The notes under the pieces: model-generated | The model's database searches: none | The model's input: the letters and a program-made list of their open reading frames with translations, nothing else | What the model was told of the DNA's origin: nothing | Position numbers and translations under genes: made by a program | Shown here: positions 16,220-25,117 of the stretch, piece after piece | Layout: every line of letters begins with the position of its first letter | Position numbering within the stretch: the stretch's first letter is position 1 | NCBI RefSeq assembly: GCF_014650775.1 | Contig: NZ_BMVP01000001.1 | Location: 62,001-126,000, forward strand | Source: Streptomyces cirratus | GTDB lineage: Bacteria > Actinomycetota > Actinomycetes > Streptomycetales > Streptomycetaceae | Length of the DNA stretch: 64,000 bases | Direction of reading: 5' to 3'

Positions 16220-17743
16220 ATGGCAGCAACACCAGTCTGGAGTGTGGACCCCCGCACCGGGAAGCAGCTCCGCCGGGTTGCGGTGGAGGCCACACCCCGG
16301 GACGTGGACGAGGCCGTACGCGCGGCGCACGCCGCCCGGGGTGCACTGGCCGACCGCGCCGTCCGCGCCGCCTTCCTGCGCGGGGCCGCCGACCTGCTGG
16401 ACGCAGCCGCGGACGAGGTCGTCGAAGCCGCCGACGCCGAGACCGCGCTCGGGTCCGGGCGCCTCACCGGCGAGCTGGCCCGCACCACCGGACAGCTGCG
16501 GGCCTTCGCCGACGCCGTCGACGAGGGCGCCTACCTCGACATCCGCATCGACCGCGCCGACCCGTCGCTCAGCCCGCCGCGCCCCGAACTGCGCCGCTAC
16601 AAGGTGCCGCTGGGCGTGAGCGCCGTCTACGCCGCCTCCAACTTCCCGCTCGCCTTCTCCGTGCCCGGCGGGGACACCGCGAGCGCCCTCGCCGCCGGCT
16701 GCCCCGTGGTGGTCAAGGCGCACCCCGACCACCCGGCGACCTCCGAACTGTGCGCTTCGCTGCTGCGCCGGGCGGCGGTGCGGGCCGGGCTGCCGGCCCA
16801 AGTCGTACGCGTCGTCCACGGATTCGGGGCGGGGCTGGAGCTGATCCGCCACCCGCTCGTCGCGGCGGCCGGGTTCACCGGTTCGGTCCGGGGTGGACGA
16901 GCCCTGTTCGACGCGGCCGCCGCCCGCCCCGTACCGATCCCCTTCCACGGCGAACTGGGCTCCCTGAACCCCGTCGTGGTCACCCCGGCCGCGGCCGCCG
17001 AGCGGGCCGAGGAGATCGGTACCGGGCTCGCGGGCTCGCTCACGCTCGGCGTCGGCCAGTTCTGCGTCAAGCCGGGTCTCGTCCTGGTGCCCGAGGGCCC
17101 CGACGGCGACCGCCTCACCGCGGCGCTCGGCAAGGCGCTCGGCGAGACCGGGCCGGGGGTGCTGCTGGACCACCGGATGCGGGACGCCTTCGTCGCCGGG
17201 GTCCGGGAGCGGTCGGCCCTGCCCGGGGTCGAGGCGCCCGTCACACCGGGCCCGGACGGGGAACACCGCGTCACGGCCGGGTACCTGACCGTGCCGGCCC
17301 GGACCCTGCTCGACGGCGGCCCGTCCTACGAGGTGCTCCTGGAGGAGTGCTTCGGTCCGGTGGGCGTCGTCGTCCGCTACGACGGACCCGGGGCGGCCGA
17401 GGTGCTGGGCCGGCTCGGCGGCAACCTGAGCGCCACCCTCCAGCTCTCGGCGGCCGAGACCGCGGGCGCGCCCGGGCCGGCCGGGGAACTGCTCGCGCAG
17501 GTCACCGCCTTGGCCGGGCGGATCGTGGTGAACGGCTGGCCGACCGGGGTCGCGGTGGCGCCGGCCCAGCACCACGGCGGCCCGTACCCGGCGGCGACCT
17601 CGCACTCCACCTCGGTCGGCGCCACCGCCATCGAGCGCTGGCTGCGGCCGGTGGCGTACCAGTCGGTGCCGGACGCGCTGCTCCCGCCCGAGCTGCGCGA
17701 GGGCAACCCGCTGGGGCTCCCGCGCCGGGTCACGGGGCGCTGA
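16220..17743 (+). CDS. Aldehyde dehydrogenase, alpha-ketoglutarate semialdehyde type
   Basis: The 507-residue enzyme has catalytic Glu245 (HGELGSLNP) and nucleophilic Cys282 (GVGQFCVKPG). This GQFC block and the SNFPLAFSVPGGDTASALAAG segment are typical of NADP-linked 2,5-dioxovalerate (ketoglutaric semialdehyde) dehydrogenases, which end oxidative pathways for sugar acids and hydroxyproline. ATG 16220 is preferred because AGGAGG lies nine bases upstream; GTG 16196 is before that site. The rest of such a pathway (dehydratases, permease) is absent from the window, so the precise substrate is uncertain. IclR control is inferred from the divergent regulator. Confidence 0.88.
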   Translation: MAATPVWSVDPRTGKQLRRVAVEATPRDVDEAVRAAHAARGALADRAVRAAFLRGAADLLDAAADEVVEAADAETALGSGRLTGELARTTGQLRAFADAVDEGAYLDIRIDRADPSLSPPRPELRRYKVPLGVSAVYAASNFPLAFSVPGGDTASALAAGCPVVVKAHPDHPATSELCASLLRRAAVRAGLPAQVVRVVHGFGAGLELIRHPLVAAAGFTGSVRGGRALFDAAAARPVPIPFHGELGSLNPVVVTPAAAAERAEEIGTGLAGSLTLGVGQFCVKPGLVLVPEGPDGDRLTAALGKALGETGPGVLLDHRMRDAFVAGVRERSALPGVEAPVTPGPDGEHRVTAGYLTVPARTLLDGGPSYEVLLEECFGPVGVVVRYDGPGAAEVLGRLGGNLSATLQLSAAETAGAPGPAGELLAQVTALAGRIVVNGWPTGVAVAPAQHHGGPYPAATSHSTSVGATAIERWLRPVAYQSVPDALLPPELREGNPLGLPRRVTGR

Positions 17744-17760
17744 CGGCGGACAAATCCGTT

Positions 17761-17794
17761 GCCGCCCGGGCCCGGGGGGCGGCAGGCTGCCGCC
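17761..17794 (+). promoter_or_regulatory. Two mutually exclusive hairpins before the small 72-residue gene
   Basis: GCCGCCC (17761-17767) can pair with GGGCGGC (17777-17783). GGCGGCA (17778-17784) can instead pair with TGCCGCC (17788-17794), one base before the ATG at 17796. The two helices share 17778-17783, so only one can form. The first could end dehydrogenase transcription; the second would cover the ribosome site. Confidence 0.4.
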
Positions 17795-17795
17795 C

Positions 17796-18014
17796 ATGCC
17801 GAAACCTCACGGGTTCACGTACGGAAGACAGGGCGACCGCGTCGTCATCACGCACCGGGGCCGGGCCGCGGCCACCCTGCGCGGGGCGCGGGCCGAGAAG
17901 TTCGTCGCCGAAGTGGAGTCGGGCGACGCCCAGCTGGTCATGGCCCGCTGGACCGGCTCCTACAAGTTCGGCAACGAGCGCGCGGCCCGCAACCACCCGC
18001 GCAACCGGGGCTGA
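17796..18014 (+). CDS. Small basic protein of unknown function
   Basis: The 72-residue product is rich in Arg and His and has no membrane segment or Cys. It contains a compact pattern (RVVITHRGRAAATLRG, then FVAEVESGDAQLVMARWTGSYKFGNER) that looks like a folded beta-rich domain with a basic tail (NHPRNRG). I cannot assign a family. The reading frame has strong third-position GC bias, which supports coding. It lies 52 bases after the dehydrogenase and just before the TerD gene. Confidence 0.65.
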   Translation: MPKPHGFTYGRQGDRVVITHRGRAAATLRGARAEKFVAEVESGDAQLVMARWTGSYKFGNERAARNHPRNRG

Positions 18015-18066
18015 GAATCTTGCGAGGGTAAGGGAACGGCAAAGCGGTGCCGGTCGTTCTCCGGGC

Positions 18067-19266
18067 ATGACCGCTATGACCCCTGGTTCCAACCTGCCGC
18101 TCAACACCGTCCGTGTGACGGTCGATGTGGCTGCCCCGGTGCGTCTCGACGTCTCGGGACTCCTCCTCACGGCGGACGGCAAGGTGCGATCCGACGCCGA
18201 CTTCATCTTCTACAACCAGCCGTCCGGACCGGGCGTGGACTACCGGTCCGGCGGCGGGTCGGCGCCCGACTCGATCACCGTCGACACCGCCGCGCTCCCG
18301 CCGGGCATCGAGCGGATCGTCGTCACGGCGAGCCCGGACGCCGCAGGACAGACCTTCCAGGGCATCGAACCCACCGCCACCGTGCGGGACGCGGCGAGCG
18401 GCGCCGTGATCGCCACCTTCACACCGCCGCAGCTCGGCGCGGAGACCGCCCTCGTGGTGGTGGAGGTCTACCAGCGCGGCGGCGTGTGGAAGGTGCGCGC
18501 CGTGGGCCAGGGGTACGCCAACGGCCTCGCCGGTATCGCGACGGACTTCGGGGTCTCGGTCGACGAGGAGCCCGCCGCGGCCGCCCCGCCGATGCCCCCG
18601 GCCCCCGCCGCCGCCCCGCCGATGCCTGTGGCCGCCCCGCCGATGCCGTCGGCGCCCGCACCGGCGCCCGCCGCCGCCTCCGGCGCCGGGAAGATCAACC
18701 TCGACAAGGGGCGGGTCAGCCTGCGGAAGAACCAGACCGTCTCCCTCGTCAAGGGCGGCCGGCCGCTGCTCTCCCAGGTCAAGATGGGCCTCGGCTGGGA
18801 GCCCGCGTTCGGCGGCCGGGCCATCGACCTCGACGCGTCCGTCATCGCCTACGGCCCGCAGCGCAACCACATCGACAGCTGCTACTTCGGCAAGCTGTCG
18901 ATCCTCGGCGGAGCCGTCAAGCACTCGGGTGACAATCTGACCGGCGAGGGCGCCGGGGACGACGAGGTCATCGTCGTGGACCTCGGCCGGCTGCCCGCCG
19001 AGGCCACCGGCCTGGTGTTCACCGTCAACTCCTTCTCCGGGCAGAAGTTCACCGAGGTGGCGAAGGCCTACTGCCGTTTGATCGACGCGGCGACCGACGA
19101 GGAGCTGGTCCGCTTCGACCTGACCGGCGCGGAGCCGCAGACGGGCGTCATGATGGCGAAACTGATCAAGCAGTTCAGCGGCGAGTGGGAGATGACGGCC
19201 ATGGGCGACTTTGTGAAGTCCCGCACAGTGCGGGGGATGGTCAAACCGGCCGCGGAGGCACTCTGA
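18067..19266 (+). CDS. TerD family protein with two TerD-like domains
   Basis: The 399-residue protein has an N-terminal TerD-like half (about 1-165, with DADFIFYNQPSGPG), an Ala/Pro/Met linker with repeated APPMP, and a complete C-terminal TerD domain (about 210-395). The C-terminal half keeps the Ca-binding block SGDNLTGEGAGDDE and the NSFSGQKFTEV motif. In the first half the Ca block is replaced by a shorter Gly/Ser segment. TerD proteins bind calcium and belong to stress systems (tellurite, membrane damage). ATG 18076 is an alternative start. No other ter genes are nearby. Confidence 0.88.
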   Translation: MTAMTPGSNLPLNTVRVTVDVAAPVRLDVSGLLLTADGKVRSDADFIFYNQPSGPGVDYRSGGGSAPDSITVDTAALPPGIERIVVTASPDAAGQTFQGIEPTATVRDAASGAVIATFTPPQLGAETALVVVEVYQRGGVWKVRAVGQGYANGLAGIATDFGVSVDEEPAAAAPPMPPAPAAAPPMPVAAPPMPSAPAPAPAAASGAGKINLDKGRVSLRKNQTVSLVKGGRPLLSQVKMGLGWEPAFGGRAIDLDASVIAYGPQRNHIDSCYFGKLSILGGAVKHSGDNLTGEGAGDDEVIVVDLGRLPAEATGLVFTVNSFSGQKFTEVAKAYCRLIDAATDEELVRFDLTGAEPQTGVMMAKLIKQFSGEWEMTAMGDFVKSRTVRGMVKPAAEAL

Positions 19267-19368
19267 GCAGGTGGGCGGCCACATTGCGCAACCGGCGCCC
19301 ACGCCGGGTGAGCGATGCCACCCCTAAATCGGGGGTGACTGTCAGTGGCCGCCCGTAGCCTTGTACTC

Positions 19369-19545
19369 ATGCAGAAGACACTTGAGCCCGCGGGTCCGGC
19401 CCGCCCGTCCGCCGCAGAGGCGAACGCGGCGATCCGGCACCTCGTCGAGACCCGGGTGGACGGCGAGTGGCCCTCGCAGGCGTACGAATTCCTGCTTGAG
19501 GAGTGGGCCGCGGCCTCCCGCGCGGAGGCCGCCCCGGCCCAGTAG
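19369..19545 (+). CDS. Small hypothetical protein, 58 residues
   Basis: ATG 19369 opens a short frame beginning MQKTLEPAGPARPS. The rest (AIRHLVETRVDGEWPSQAYEFLLEEWAAA) reads as one or two amphipathic helices. There is no signal or membrane segment. A hairpin directly follows. I do not recognise a family. An upstream in-frame start at 19345 is possible. Codon bias supports translation. Confidence 0.55.
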   Translation: MQKTLEPAGPARPSAAEANAAIRHLVETRVDGEWPSQAYEFLLEEWAAASRAEAAPAQ

Positions 19546-19556
19546 GGTCCGGTGGC

Positions 19557-19581
19557 CGGCCGGGCCGTCACGGCCCGGCCG
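19557..19581. terminator. Bidirectional terminator hairpin
   Basis: GGCCGGGCCG (19558-19567) pairs perfectly with CGGCCCGGCC (19571-19580) around TCA, with one more pair outside. It lies between the convergent ends of the 58-residue gene and phoX. Confidence 0.65.
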
Positions 19582-19609
19582 CCGTCCCGGCCTACCCGGT
19601 TCGCGGTCC

Positions 19610-21049
19610 TCAGTGGGCGCGCCGCCAAGGCCCGGTGATGGCCAGCATGATCCCCGGCTCCTGGATGTTGGCGTACAGGGTGCGCCCGTCCGGTGAGAAG
19701 CAGACGCCGGTGAACTCCGAGTACTCGGGGTTCTCGGCCGTCCCCATGTTCATCTCGTTGCGGGCGAGCGGGTAGGTGCGGCCCGACTCCGTCGCACCGA
19801 GCAGGTGCTGGACGCCCTCGCCGTCCTCCGCGATGACCAGGCCGCCGTACGGGGACACCGTGATGTTGTCGGGGCCGTCGAAGGCGCCGTCCTTGGACGG
19901 GTCCGCGTTCACCCCGAGCAGGACCATGAGGCGGATCGTGCGCCGCTTGGGGTCGTAGAACCACACCTGGCCGTCGTGCGCGGGGCCCGGGCTCTCGGAG
20001 CGGGCGTAGGAGGAGACGAAGTAGGCGCCCCCGTCGGCCCACCACATGCCCTCCAGCTTGCGCGCCCGGGTCACGGCGTCCGCCCCGAACTGCTTGCGGA
20101 CCGACGTCGTGCGGGCGTCGCGGTCGGGGACCTCCACCCAGTCGACCCCGTACACGGTGCCGGTCTGCGTCGCGCGCGAGAGGTCGTCCACGAACCGCCC
20201 GGTGCTGTCGAAGCACTTGGCCGCCGCGAGCACGCCCGCGTCGGGGGCGAGCGTGCGCAGCTTGCCGCGCCCGTGGTGGAAGCCCTGCGGCGGGGTCCAG
20301 CGGTAGAGCAGCCCGTTGGGGCCGGAGGCGTCCTCGGTCAGGTAGGCGTGCCCCTGGCGGGGGTCGATGACGACCGCCTCGTGGGCGTACCGGCCGAACG
20401 CCTTGACCGGCTTCGGGTCGCGGTTGGCGCGGCGGTCGTGCGGGTCGACCTCGAAGACGTAGCCGTGGTCCTTGGTCATCCCGTTCTTGCCGGCCAGGTC
20501 CTCGGTCTCCTCGCAGGTCAGCCAGGTGTCCCAGGGGGTGGCGCCGCCCGCGCAGTTGGTGGAGGTACCGGCGATGCCGACCCATTCGGCGACCTCGCCG
20601 CCGCGGCGGACCTCGACGACCGTGCAGCCGCCGGAGGCCGCCGGGTCGTAGACGAGGCCCTCGGTGAGGGGGACCGGGTGGGCCCAGCCGGAACGGGGGC
20701 CCTTGAGCTCGTGGTTGTTGACGAGGAGGGTGAGCCCGCGGTGGCCCTCGAAGGCGGCCGTGCCGTCGTGGTTGGAAGGGGTGGTCTCGCCGGAGTCGAG
20801 CTTCGTCACGCCGCTGTGGGTGATGACGCGGTAGGTGAAGCCGGCCGGGAGGGCCAGGATCCCGGCCGGGTCGGGGACGAGCGGGCCGTAGCCGGGCTCG
20901 TGCGGGCGCCCGTGCTCGTCGTGCCGGGTGGTGTCGTCGGCCGCCAGCGCCCCGGGGGCGGTGGCGAGGGCACCGACGGTCCCGGTGAGTGCGACTCCCG
21001 CGCCGGCGATGACGGTGCGGGCGGTGAAGTCCCTACGGCTGAGGGGCAT
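19610..21049 (-). CDS. phoX: Secreted alkaline phosphatase, PhoX family
   Basis: The 479-residue protein starts with the Tat motif SRRDFTAR at residues 4-11, then a hydrophobic segment and AxA cleavage region, so it is exported folded. The body is the PhoX/DUF839 beta-propeller, with blocks such as LLVNNHELKGPRSGW, WDTWLTCEETE and GPDNITVSPYGGLVIAEDG. These hold the iron-calcium site in characterised PhoX. It releases phosphate from phosphomonoesters outside the cell. The start at 21049 is fixed by the Tat signal. A PHO box at 21114-21135 indicates PhoP control. Confidence 0.88.
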   Translation of the reverse strand: MPLSRRDFTARTVIAGAGVALTGTVGALATAPGALAADDTTRHDEHGRPHEPGYGPLVPDPAGILALPAGFTYRVITHSGVTKLDSGETTPSNHDGTAAFEGHRGLTLLVNNHELKGPRSGWAHPVPLTEGLVYDPAASGGCTVVEVRRGGEVAEWVGIAGTSTNCAGGATPWDTWLTCEETEDLAGKNGMTKDHGYVFEVDPHDRRANRDPKPVKAFGRYAHEAVVIDPRQGHAYLTEDASGPNGLLYRWTPPQGFHHGRGKLRTLAPDAGVLAAAKCFDSTGRFVDDLSRATQTGTVYGVDWVEVPDRDARTTSVRKQFGADAVTRARKLEGMWWADGGAYFVSSYARSESPGPAHDGQVWFYDPKRRTIRLMVLLGVNADPSKDGAFDGPDNITVSPYGGLVIAEDGEGVQHLLGATESGRTYPLARNEMNMGTAENPEYSEFTGVCFSPDGRTLYANIQEPGIMLAITGPWRRAH

Positions 21050-21113
21050 CGTGACTCCAGGGGGTGGGCGGTGGTGCGCCGGTCGTACGGTCGTCGGCGC
21101 ATACGCTCCCGAC

Positions 21114-21135
21114 CGCACGTGAACTGCGGCTGAAC
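21114..21135 (-). promoter_or_regulatory. PHO box upstream of phoX
   Basis: On the minus strand two adjacent 11-base direct repeats read GTTCAGCCGCA and GTTCACGTGCG. Both start with GTTCA, as in the Streptomyces PhoP consensus of 11-base units. The site is 65 bases upstream of the phoX start, the place expected for a PhoP-activated promoter. Confidence 0.75.
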
Positions 21136-21313
21136 TACCCCCGAAAACCGGCTGACCCTTGACCGCGGCCCGCAATGGCGAACTCCGGCCGCTGATCGAC
21201 GCGTTGCGGCCCCTCGCCCTGGACCCCGAACCGGTCCGGCGCCGGGGCGCCACCCCATCCGGCTGGGGCCGGAACCCGGGCCCCCGGAACCGGGCCGGGG
21301 GCTGTGCGGAGCG

Positions 21314-22783
21314 TCAGTGGCGGCGGGAGCGGGCCTTGAAGGCCGCCTTGCGGGCTTCCTTCGCCGCCTTCTTGTCGGGGTGCAGCCGGCCCATCGCCTC
21401 CAGGACGTCCGCCGTCGCCGGGTGCTCCACCCGCCAGACCTCGTCGAAGAACCCCGTGTGGTGCCCCGTCAGGCTCTCCATCAGCTGCGGCAGTTCCTCC
21501 GCCTCGCCGTCCGCCGCGAGCTGCGCCGCGATCGTGTCGACCGTCAGCCAGAAGACCATCGCCCCGTCCGGCGCCGGTACGTCCTTCACCCCGCGCTCGG
21601 CCAGCCACACCCGCGCGAGCCCGCCCAGGCGCGGGTCGTCCAGTACCGCCCGTACCGCGGGTTCCGCCTCCGGTCCGGCCGGCGCGAGGGCCTGCTGGCA
21701 GCGCAGCCGGCGCAGCGGCGCCCCTTCGTCGTCGCCCCGGGCCGCGTCCAGCAGTTCGGCCACCGCCGTCGGCAGCTCGCGGCCGGCCAGCCACTGTTCG
21801 ATCTCCGCCTGCGCCGCGTGCTCCGGGTAGTGGGAGACCGCCTCCAGCAGCGCGTCCGCGCCCTTGTCGGCCAGTCCGCCGATGGCGGGCGCCTCGACCC
21901 CGGCTTCGAGCATGCGGGCACGGACCCCGTACAGGCCGAGGGCGGTCAGCCGGACCATCCCGTACCGGGCGATGTCCTCCTCGTCCGCCAGGGCCGGGTC
22001 GGGGAGCAGTTCGTCGTCGTCCGCCTCCGCCATCAGCTCCTCGTCGACGGGCCGGAACTCGACCAGCCCGATGGGCTCCAGCTGCCGGAACTGGTCGTCC
22101 AGGCGCATCATCGCGTCGGACACCTGTTCCAGTACCGCGTCGGTCGGCTCCCCCATGTCGTCCGGAACGACCATCGAGGCGGCGAGGACGGGCAGCGGAA
22201 CCGGGCCCTGCCCCGCGCCGCCCTCGGAGACGGTGAGCAGGTAGAGGTTGGCGAGGACCCCGTCGAGGAAGTCCGCCTCGCGCGCCGGGTTCCAGTCGAG
22301 GCGGTCGAAGTCGAGTCCCCCGCCGTCGTCCAGGGCGTCGACGAGGTCGTCCAGGTCGGGGACGGCCGCGTCGGCGAGGACGGTGTCCAGGGCGGCCAGC
22401 CACAGGTCCAGTACGTCGCCGGGCGCGCCCCCGGTGATCAGCGCGAGGTCCTCGCCCGGTTCGGCGGTCCCGTACGCCGGATCGTCGGCGTCCTCGTCGG
22501 GCTCCGTCACATCGACCAGGCCGGTGTCCACGGCCACCCGCCAGGCCTGGCTCGCGTGCACCGGGCCGTCCGGGTCGTCCGCGTCGAGCCCGAGGACGGC
22601 CGCGGCCTGCGGCAACTGGTCGGCGGCCAGTTCGCCGCCGATCTCGACGCGCGTGCCGGGTCCGGCCCAGCGGGCGAGGCGTACGGCCCGGGCGAACAGG
22701 GGTGCGACGAGGGCGTCGCGGGCCAGTTCCGCATCGGAGTGCAGCCGTACCGGCGGCAGCGTGGGGTGCGGCTCTGCGGACAT
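21314..22783 (-). CDS. Acidic cytoplasmic protein of unknown function
   Basis: The 489-residue protein has no signal peptide or membrane segment. Long stretches are acidic and Ala/Leu-rich (for example PDEDADDPAYGTAEPGEDLAL), and the pattern looks helical, perhaps HEAT-like. The C-terminus turns strongly basic (KKAAKEARKAAFKARSRRH). ATG 22783 follows GAGGAGAA at normal spacing, so the start is well supported. I do not recognise a catalytic motif. It shares the 269-base upstream region with the divergent nuclease gene. Confidence 0.75.
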   Translation of the reverse strand: MSAEPHPTLPPVRLHSDAELARDALVAPLFARAVRLARWAGPGTRVEIGGELAADQLPQAAAVLGLDADDPDGPVHASQAWRVAVDTGLVDVTEPDEDADDPAYGTAEPGEDLALITGGAPGDVLDLWLAALDTVLADAAVPDLDDLVDALDDGGGLDFDRLDWNPAREADFLDGVLANLYLLTVSEGGAGQGPVPLPVLAASMVVPDDMGEPTDAVLEQVSDAMMRLDDQFRQLEPIGLVEFRPVDEELMAEADDDELLPDPALADEEDIARYGMVRLTALGLYGVRARMLEAGVEAPAIGGLADKGADALLEAVSHYPEHAAQAEIEQWLAGRELPTAVAELLDAARGDDEGAPLRRLRCQQALAPAGPEAEPAVRAVLDDPRLGGLARVWLAERGVKDVPAPDGAMVFWLTVDTIAAQLAADGEAEELPQLMESLTGHHTGFFDEVWRVEHPATADVLEAMGRLHPDKKAAKEARKAAFKARSRRH

Positions 22784-23052
22784 GGGGCGGTTCTCCTCGT
22801 GGACGCGGTGGTGGCCGTCGGGCCGGACGGCGACGCCCAGCGTAGACGCATTTCGGGCACGGCCAGGGGGCCAACGCCTTTGGTTCATCCCACAGTCAGC
22901 CGCCGTCTTCCCTGGAGACCTTGACAACTTCACGCCCCACACAGGAAATTGACGCGCGTAGACATAGCGAAGGCCCCGCCCCGCTCCCTCCACACGATTC
23001 CGGGTACCCGCGACCCCCTGGGTTCCCCCTCCACACACCGGAGTTCCTGACC

Positions 23053-24894
23053 ATGCGCTCCACGCACCCCCGTTCCGCCGCCATCGCGGCCCTCGTCGCC
23101 ACGGCCCTGGCCACCGGCCTCCTCGCGGGCTCCGCCGACGCGGCCGAGGGCGCCGCGTCCGCCGATCCGGTACGCATCCACGACATCCAGGGCACCACCC
23201 GGATATCCCCGCTCGCCGGCAAGCAGGTCACCGGCGTCGAGGGCATCGTCACCGGCGTGCGCACGTACGGCTCGCGCGGCTTCTGGATGCAGGACCCGGA
23301 CGCCGACGACAACGCCGCCACCAGCGAAGGCATCTTCGTCTTCACGAGCTCGGTGCCGACCGTCGCGGTCGGCGACGCCGTGAAGGTGAACGGCACGGTC
23401 GGCGAGTACATCCCGGGCGGGGTCTCCTCCGGCAACCAGTCGGTGACCCAGATCTCCAAGCCGGCCGTCACCGTGGTGTCCTCCGGCAACGCGCTGCCCG
23501 AGGCCGTCGCGATCAACGAGTACAGCGTTCCCGCCGAGTACGCCCCGGCCGGCGACGCGGCCGCCGGCGGCAGCATCAACGGCCTCACCCTGGACCCCTC
23601 GCGGTACGCCCTGGACTACTACGAGTCCCTGGAGGGCATGAACGTCCGCATCGGCACCTCGCGCGTCGTCGGCGCCACCGACCCGTACGGGGAGCTGTGG
23701 GTCACGGTGAAGGGCTGGGAGAACACCGCCAAGCGCGGCGGCACGCTCTACGGCTCGTACGAGTCCCAGAACACCGGCCGGCTCCAGATCCAGCAGCTGG
23801 CGCCCCTCGCGCAGCAGCCCTTCCCGGCGGCGAACGTCGGCGACAAGCTGACCGGCACCACCGAAGGCCCGCTCGACTTCAACCAGTTCGGCGGCTACAC
23901 CCTGGTCGCGCGCACCCTCGGGGAGGTCAGGCCGGGCACGCTGGCCCCCGAGAAGACCAAGGCGCAGGCGCCGGGCGAGCTGGCGGTGGCCACGTACAAC
24001 GTCGAGAACCTGGACCCGTCCGACCCTCAGACGAAGTTCGACAACCTGGCGAAGGCGGTCGTCGAGAACCTCGCCTCCCCCGACATCGTGGCCCTGGAGG
24101 AGATCCAGGACGACAACGGCGCGAAGAACGACGGCACCGTCTCGGCGGAGCAGACGCTGACCAAGTTCACCGCCGCCATCACGGCGGCGGGCGGCCCGGC
24201 CTACCAGTGGCGCTCCATCAACCCGGAGAACAACAAGGACGGCGGCGAGCCCGGCGGCAACATCCGTCAGGTGTTCCTGTTCAACCCGGCCCGCGTCTCC
24301 TTCACCGACCGCGCGGCGGGCGACTCCACGACCGCGACCGGCGTGATGACGGAGAAGGGCCACGCGGCCCTGACCCACTCCCCCGGCCGGATCGACCCGG
24401 CGAACCCGGCGTGGACCGACAGCCGCAAGCCGCTGGCGGGCGAGTTCGTCTTCCGCGGCAGGACGGTCTTCGTGATCGCCAACCACTTCGCCTCGAAGGG
24501 CGGTGACGAGGGTCTGACCTCGGTGCACCAGCCGCCGGTGCGTTCCTCGGAGGCCAAGCGGCTGCTCCAGGCGCAGGCCGTGAACGGCTTCGTCAAGGAG
24601 ATCCTGGCGACAGAGAAGAACGCCGAGGTCCTCGCGGTCGGCGACATCAACGACTTCGAGTTCTCGGGTACGGCGAAGGCGCTGGAGGACGGCGGCGTGC
24701 TGTACTCGGCGATCAAGTCGCTGCCGAAGGCGGAACGTTACTCCTACGTCTACCAGGGCAACGCCCAGGTGCTGGACCAGATCCTGACCAGCCCGGCGGT
24801 CAAGAACTTCTCCTACGACAGCGTGCACATCAACGCGGAGTTCTCCGCCCAGAACAGCGACCACGACCCGCAGGTGCTGCGCTTCCGCCCGTGA
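23053..24894 (+). CDS. Secreted endonuclease/exonuclease/phosphatase family protein
   Basis: The 613-residue protein has a Sec signal peptide (cleavage near SADAAEG). An OB-like domain typical of ExeM/NucH nucleases follows (VTGVEGIVTGVRTYGSRGFW). The EEP catalytic domain covers about 310-613: VATYNVENLDPSDP, DIVALEEIQDDNG (Glu), RTVFVIANHFASKGGD, AVGDINDFEFSG and the C-terminal NSDHDPQVLRF. These are the DNase I-fold metal and catalytic residues. Extracellular DNA or phosphodiester breakdown is the likely role. GGAG lies eight bases before the ATG. Terminator 24904-24941 follows. Confidence 0.88.
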   Translation: MRSTHPRSAAIAALVATALATGLLAGSADAAEGAASADPVRIHDIQGTTRISPLAGKQVTGVEGIVTGVRTYGSRGFWMQDPDADDNAATSEGIFVFTSSVPTVAVGDAVKVNGTVGEYIPGGVSSGNQSVTQISKPAVTVVSSGNALPEAVAINEYSVPAEYAPAGDAAAGGSINGLTLDPSRYALDYYESLEGMNVRIGTSRVVGATDPYGELWVTVKGWENTAKRGGTLYGSYESQNTGRLQIQQLAPLAQQPFPAANVGDKLTGTTEGPLDFNQFGGYTLVARTLGEVRPGTLAPEKTKAQAPGELAVATYNVENLDPSDPQTKFDNLAKAVVENLASPDIVALEEIQDDNGAKNDGTVSAEQTLTKFTAAITAAGGPAYQWRSINPENNKDGGEPGGNIRQVFLFNPARVSFTDRAAGDSTTATGVMTEKGHAALTHSPGRIDPANPAWTDSRKPLAGEFVFRGRTVFVIANHFASKGGDEGLTSVHQPPVRSSEAKRLLQAQAVNGFVKEILATEKNAEVLAVGDINDFEFSGTAKALEDGGVLYSAIKSLPKAERYSYVYQGNAQVLDQILTSPAVKNFSYDSVHINAEFSAQNSDHDPQVLRFRP

Positions 24895-24903
24895 CCGCGG
24901 ACC

Positions 24904-24941
24904 GCGGGCGGCCCGCGCGCTCTCCCGCCCGGGCCGCCCGC
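24904..24941 (+). terminator. Terminator hairpin after the secreted nuclease gene
   Basis: GCGGGCGGCCCG (24904-24915) and CGGGCCGCCCGC (24930-24941) are perfectly complementary around a 14-base loop, ten bases past the stop codon. Confidence 0.65.
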
Positions 24942-25117
24942 ACACTTGCGGGCCTGATCGTGCGGGCCGCGGGGCTGCCGAGATGGGGACTTTCGCCCCT
25001 GGCGTGACGCTGGCCACATCCGTACCCATTCGGTCCGGGTTGTGGTGTTGAGTATCCCCACGCCTGACCACCCGGGCCCGCGCCCGGTCCCGTCCCGCCG
25101 CACTCCCGGAGGACCGC

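Noticed and set aside
16213..19266. Single 1017-residue plus-strand protein joining the dehydrogenase region to TerD
   Set aside because: The first part is an out-of-frame Arg-rich shadow; the TerD gene has its own start at 18067.
22921..22972. TTGACA promoter for the secreted nuclease gene
   Set aside because: A fine -35 is present at 22921, but no convincing -10 lies 16-19 bases further on.
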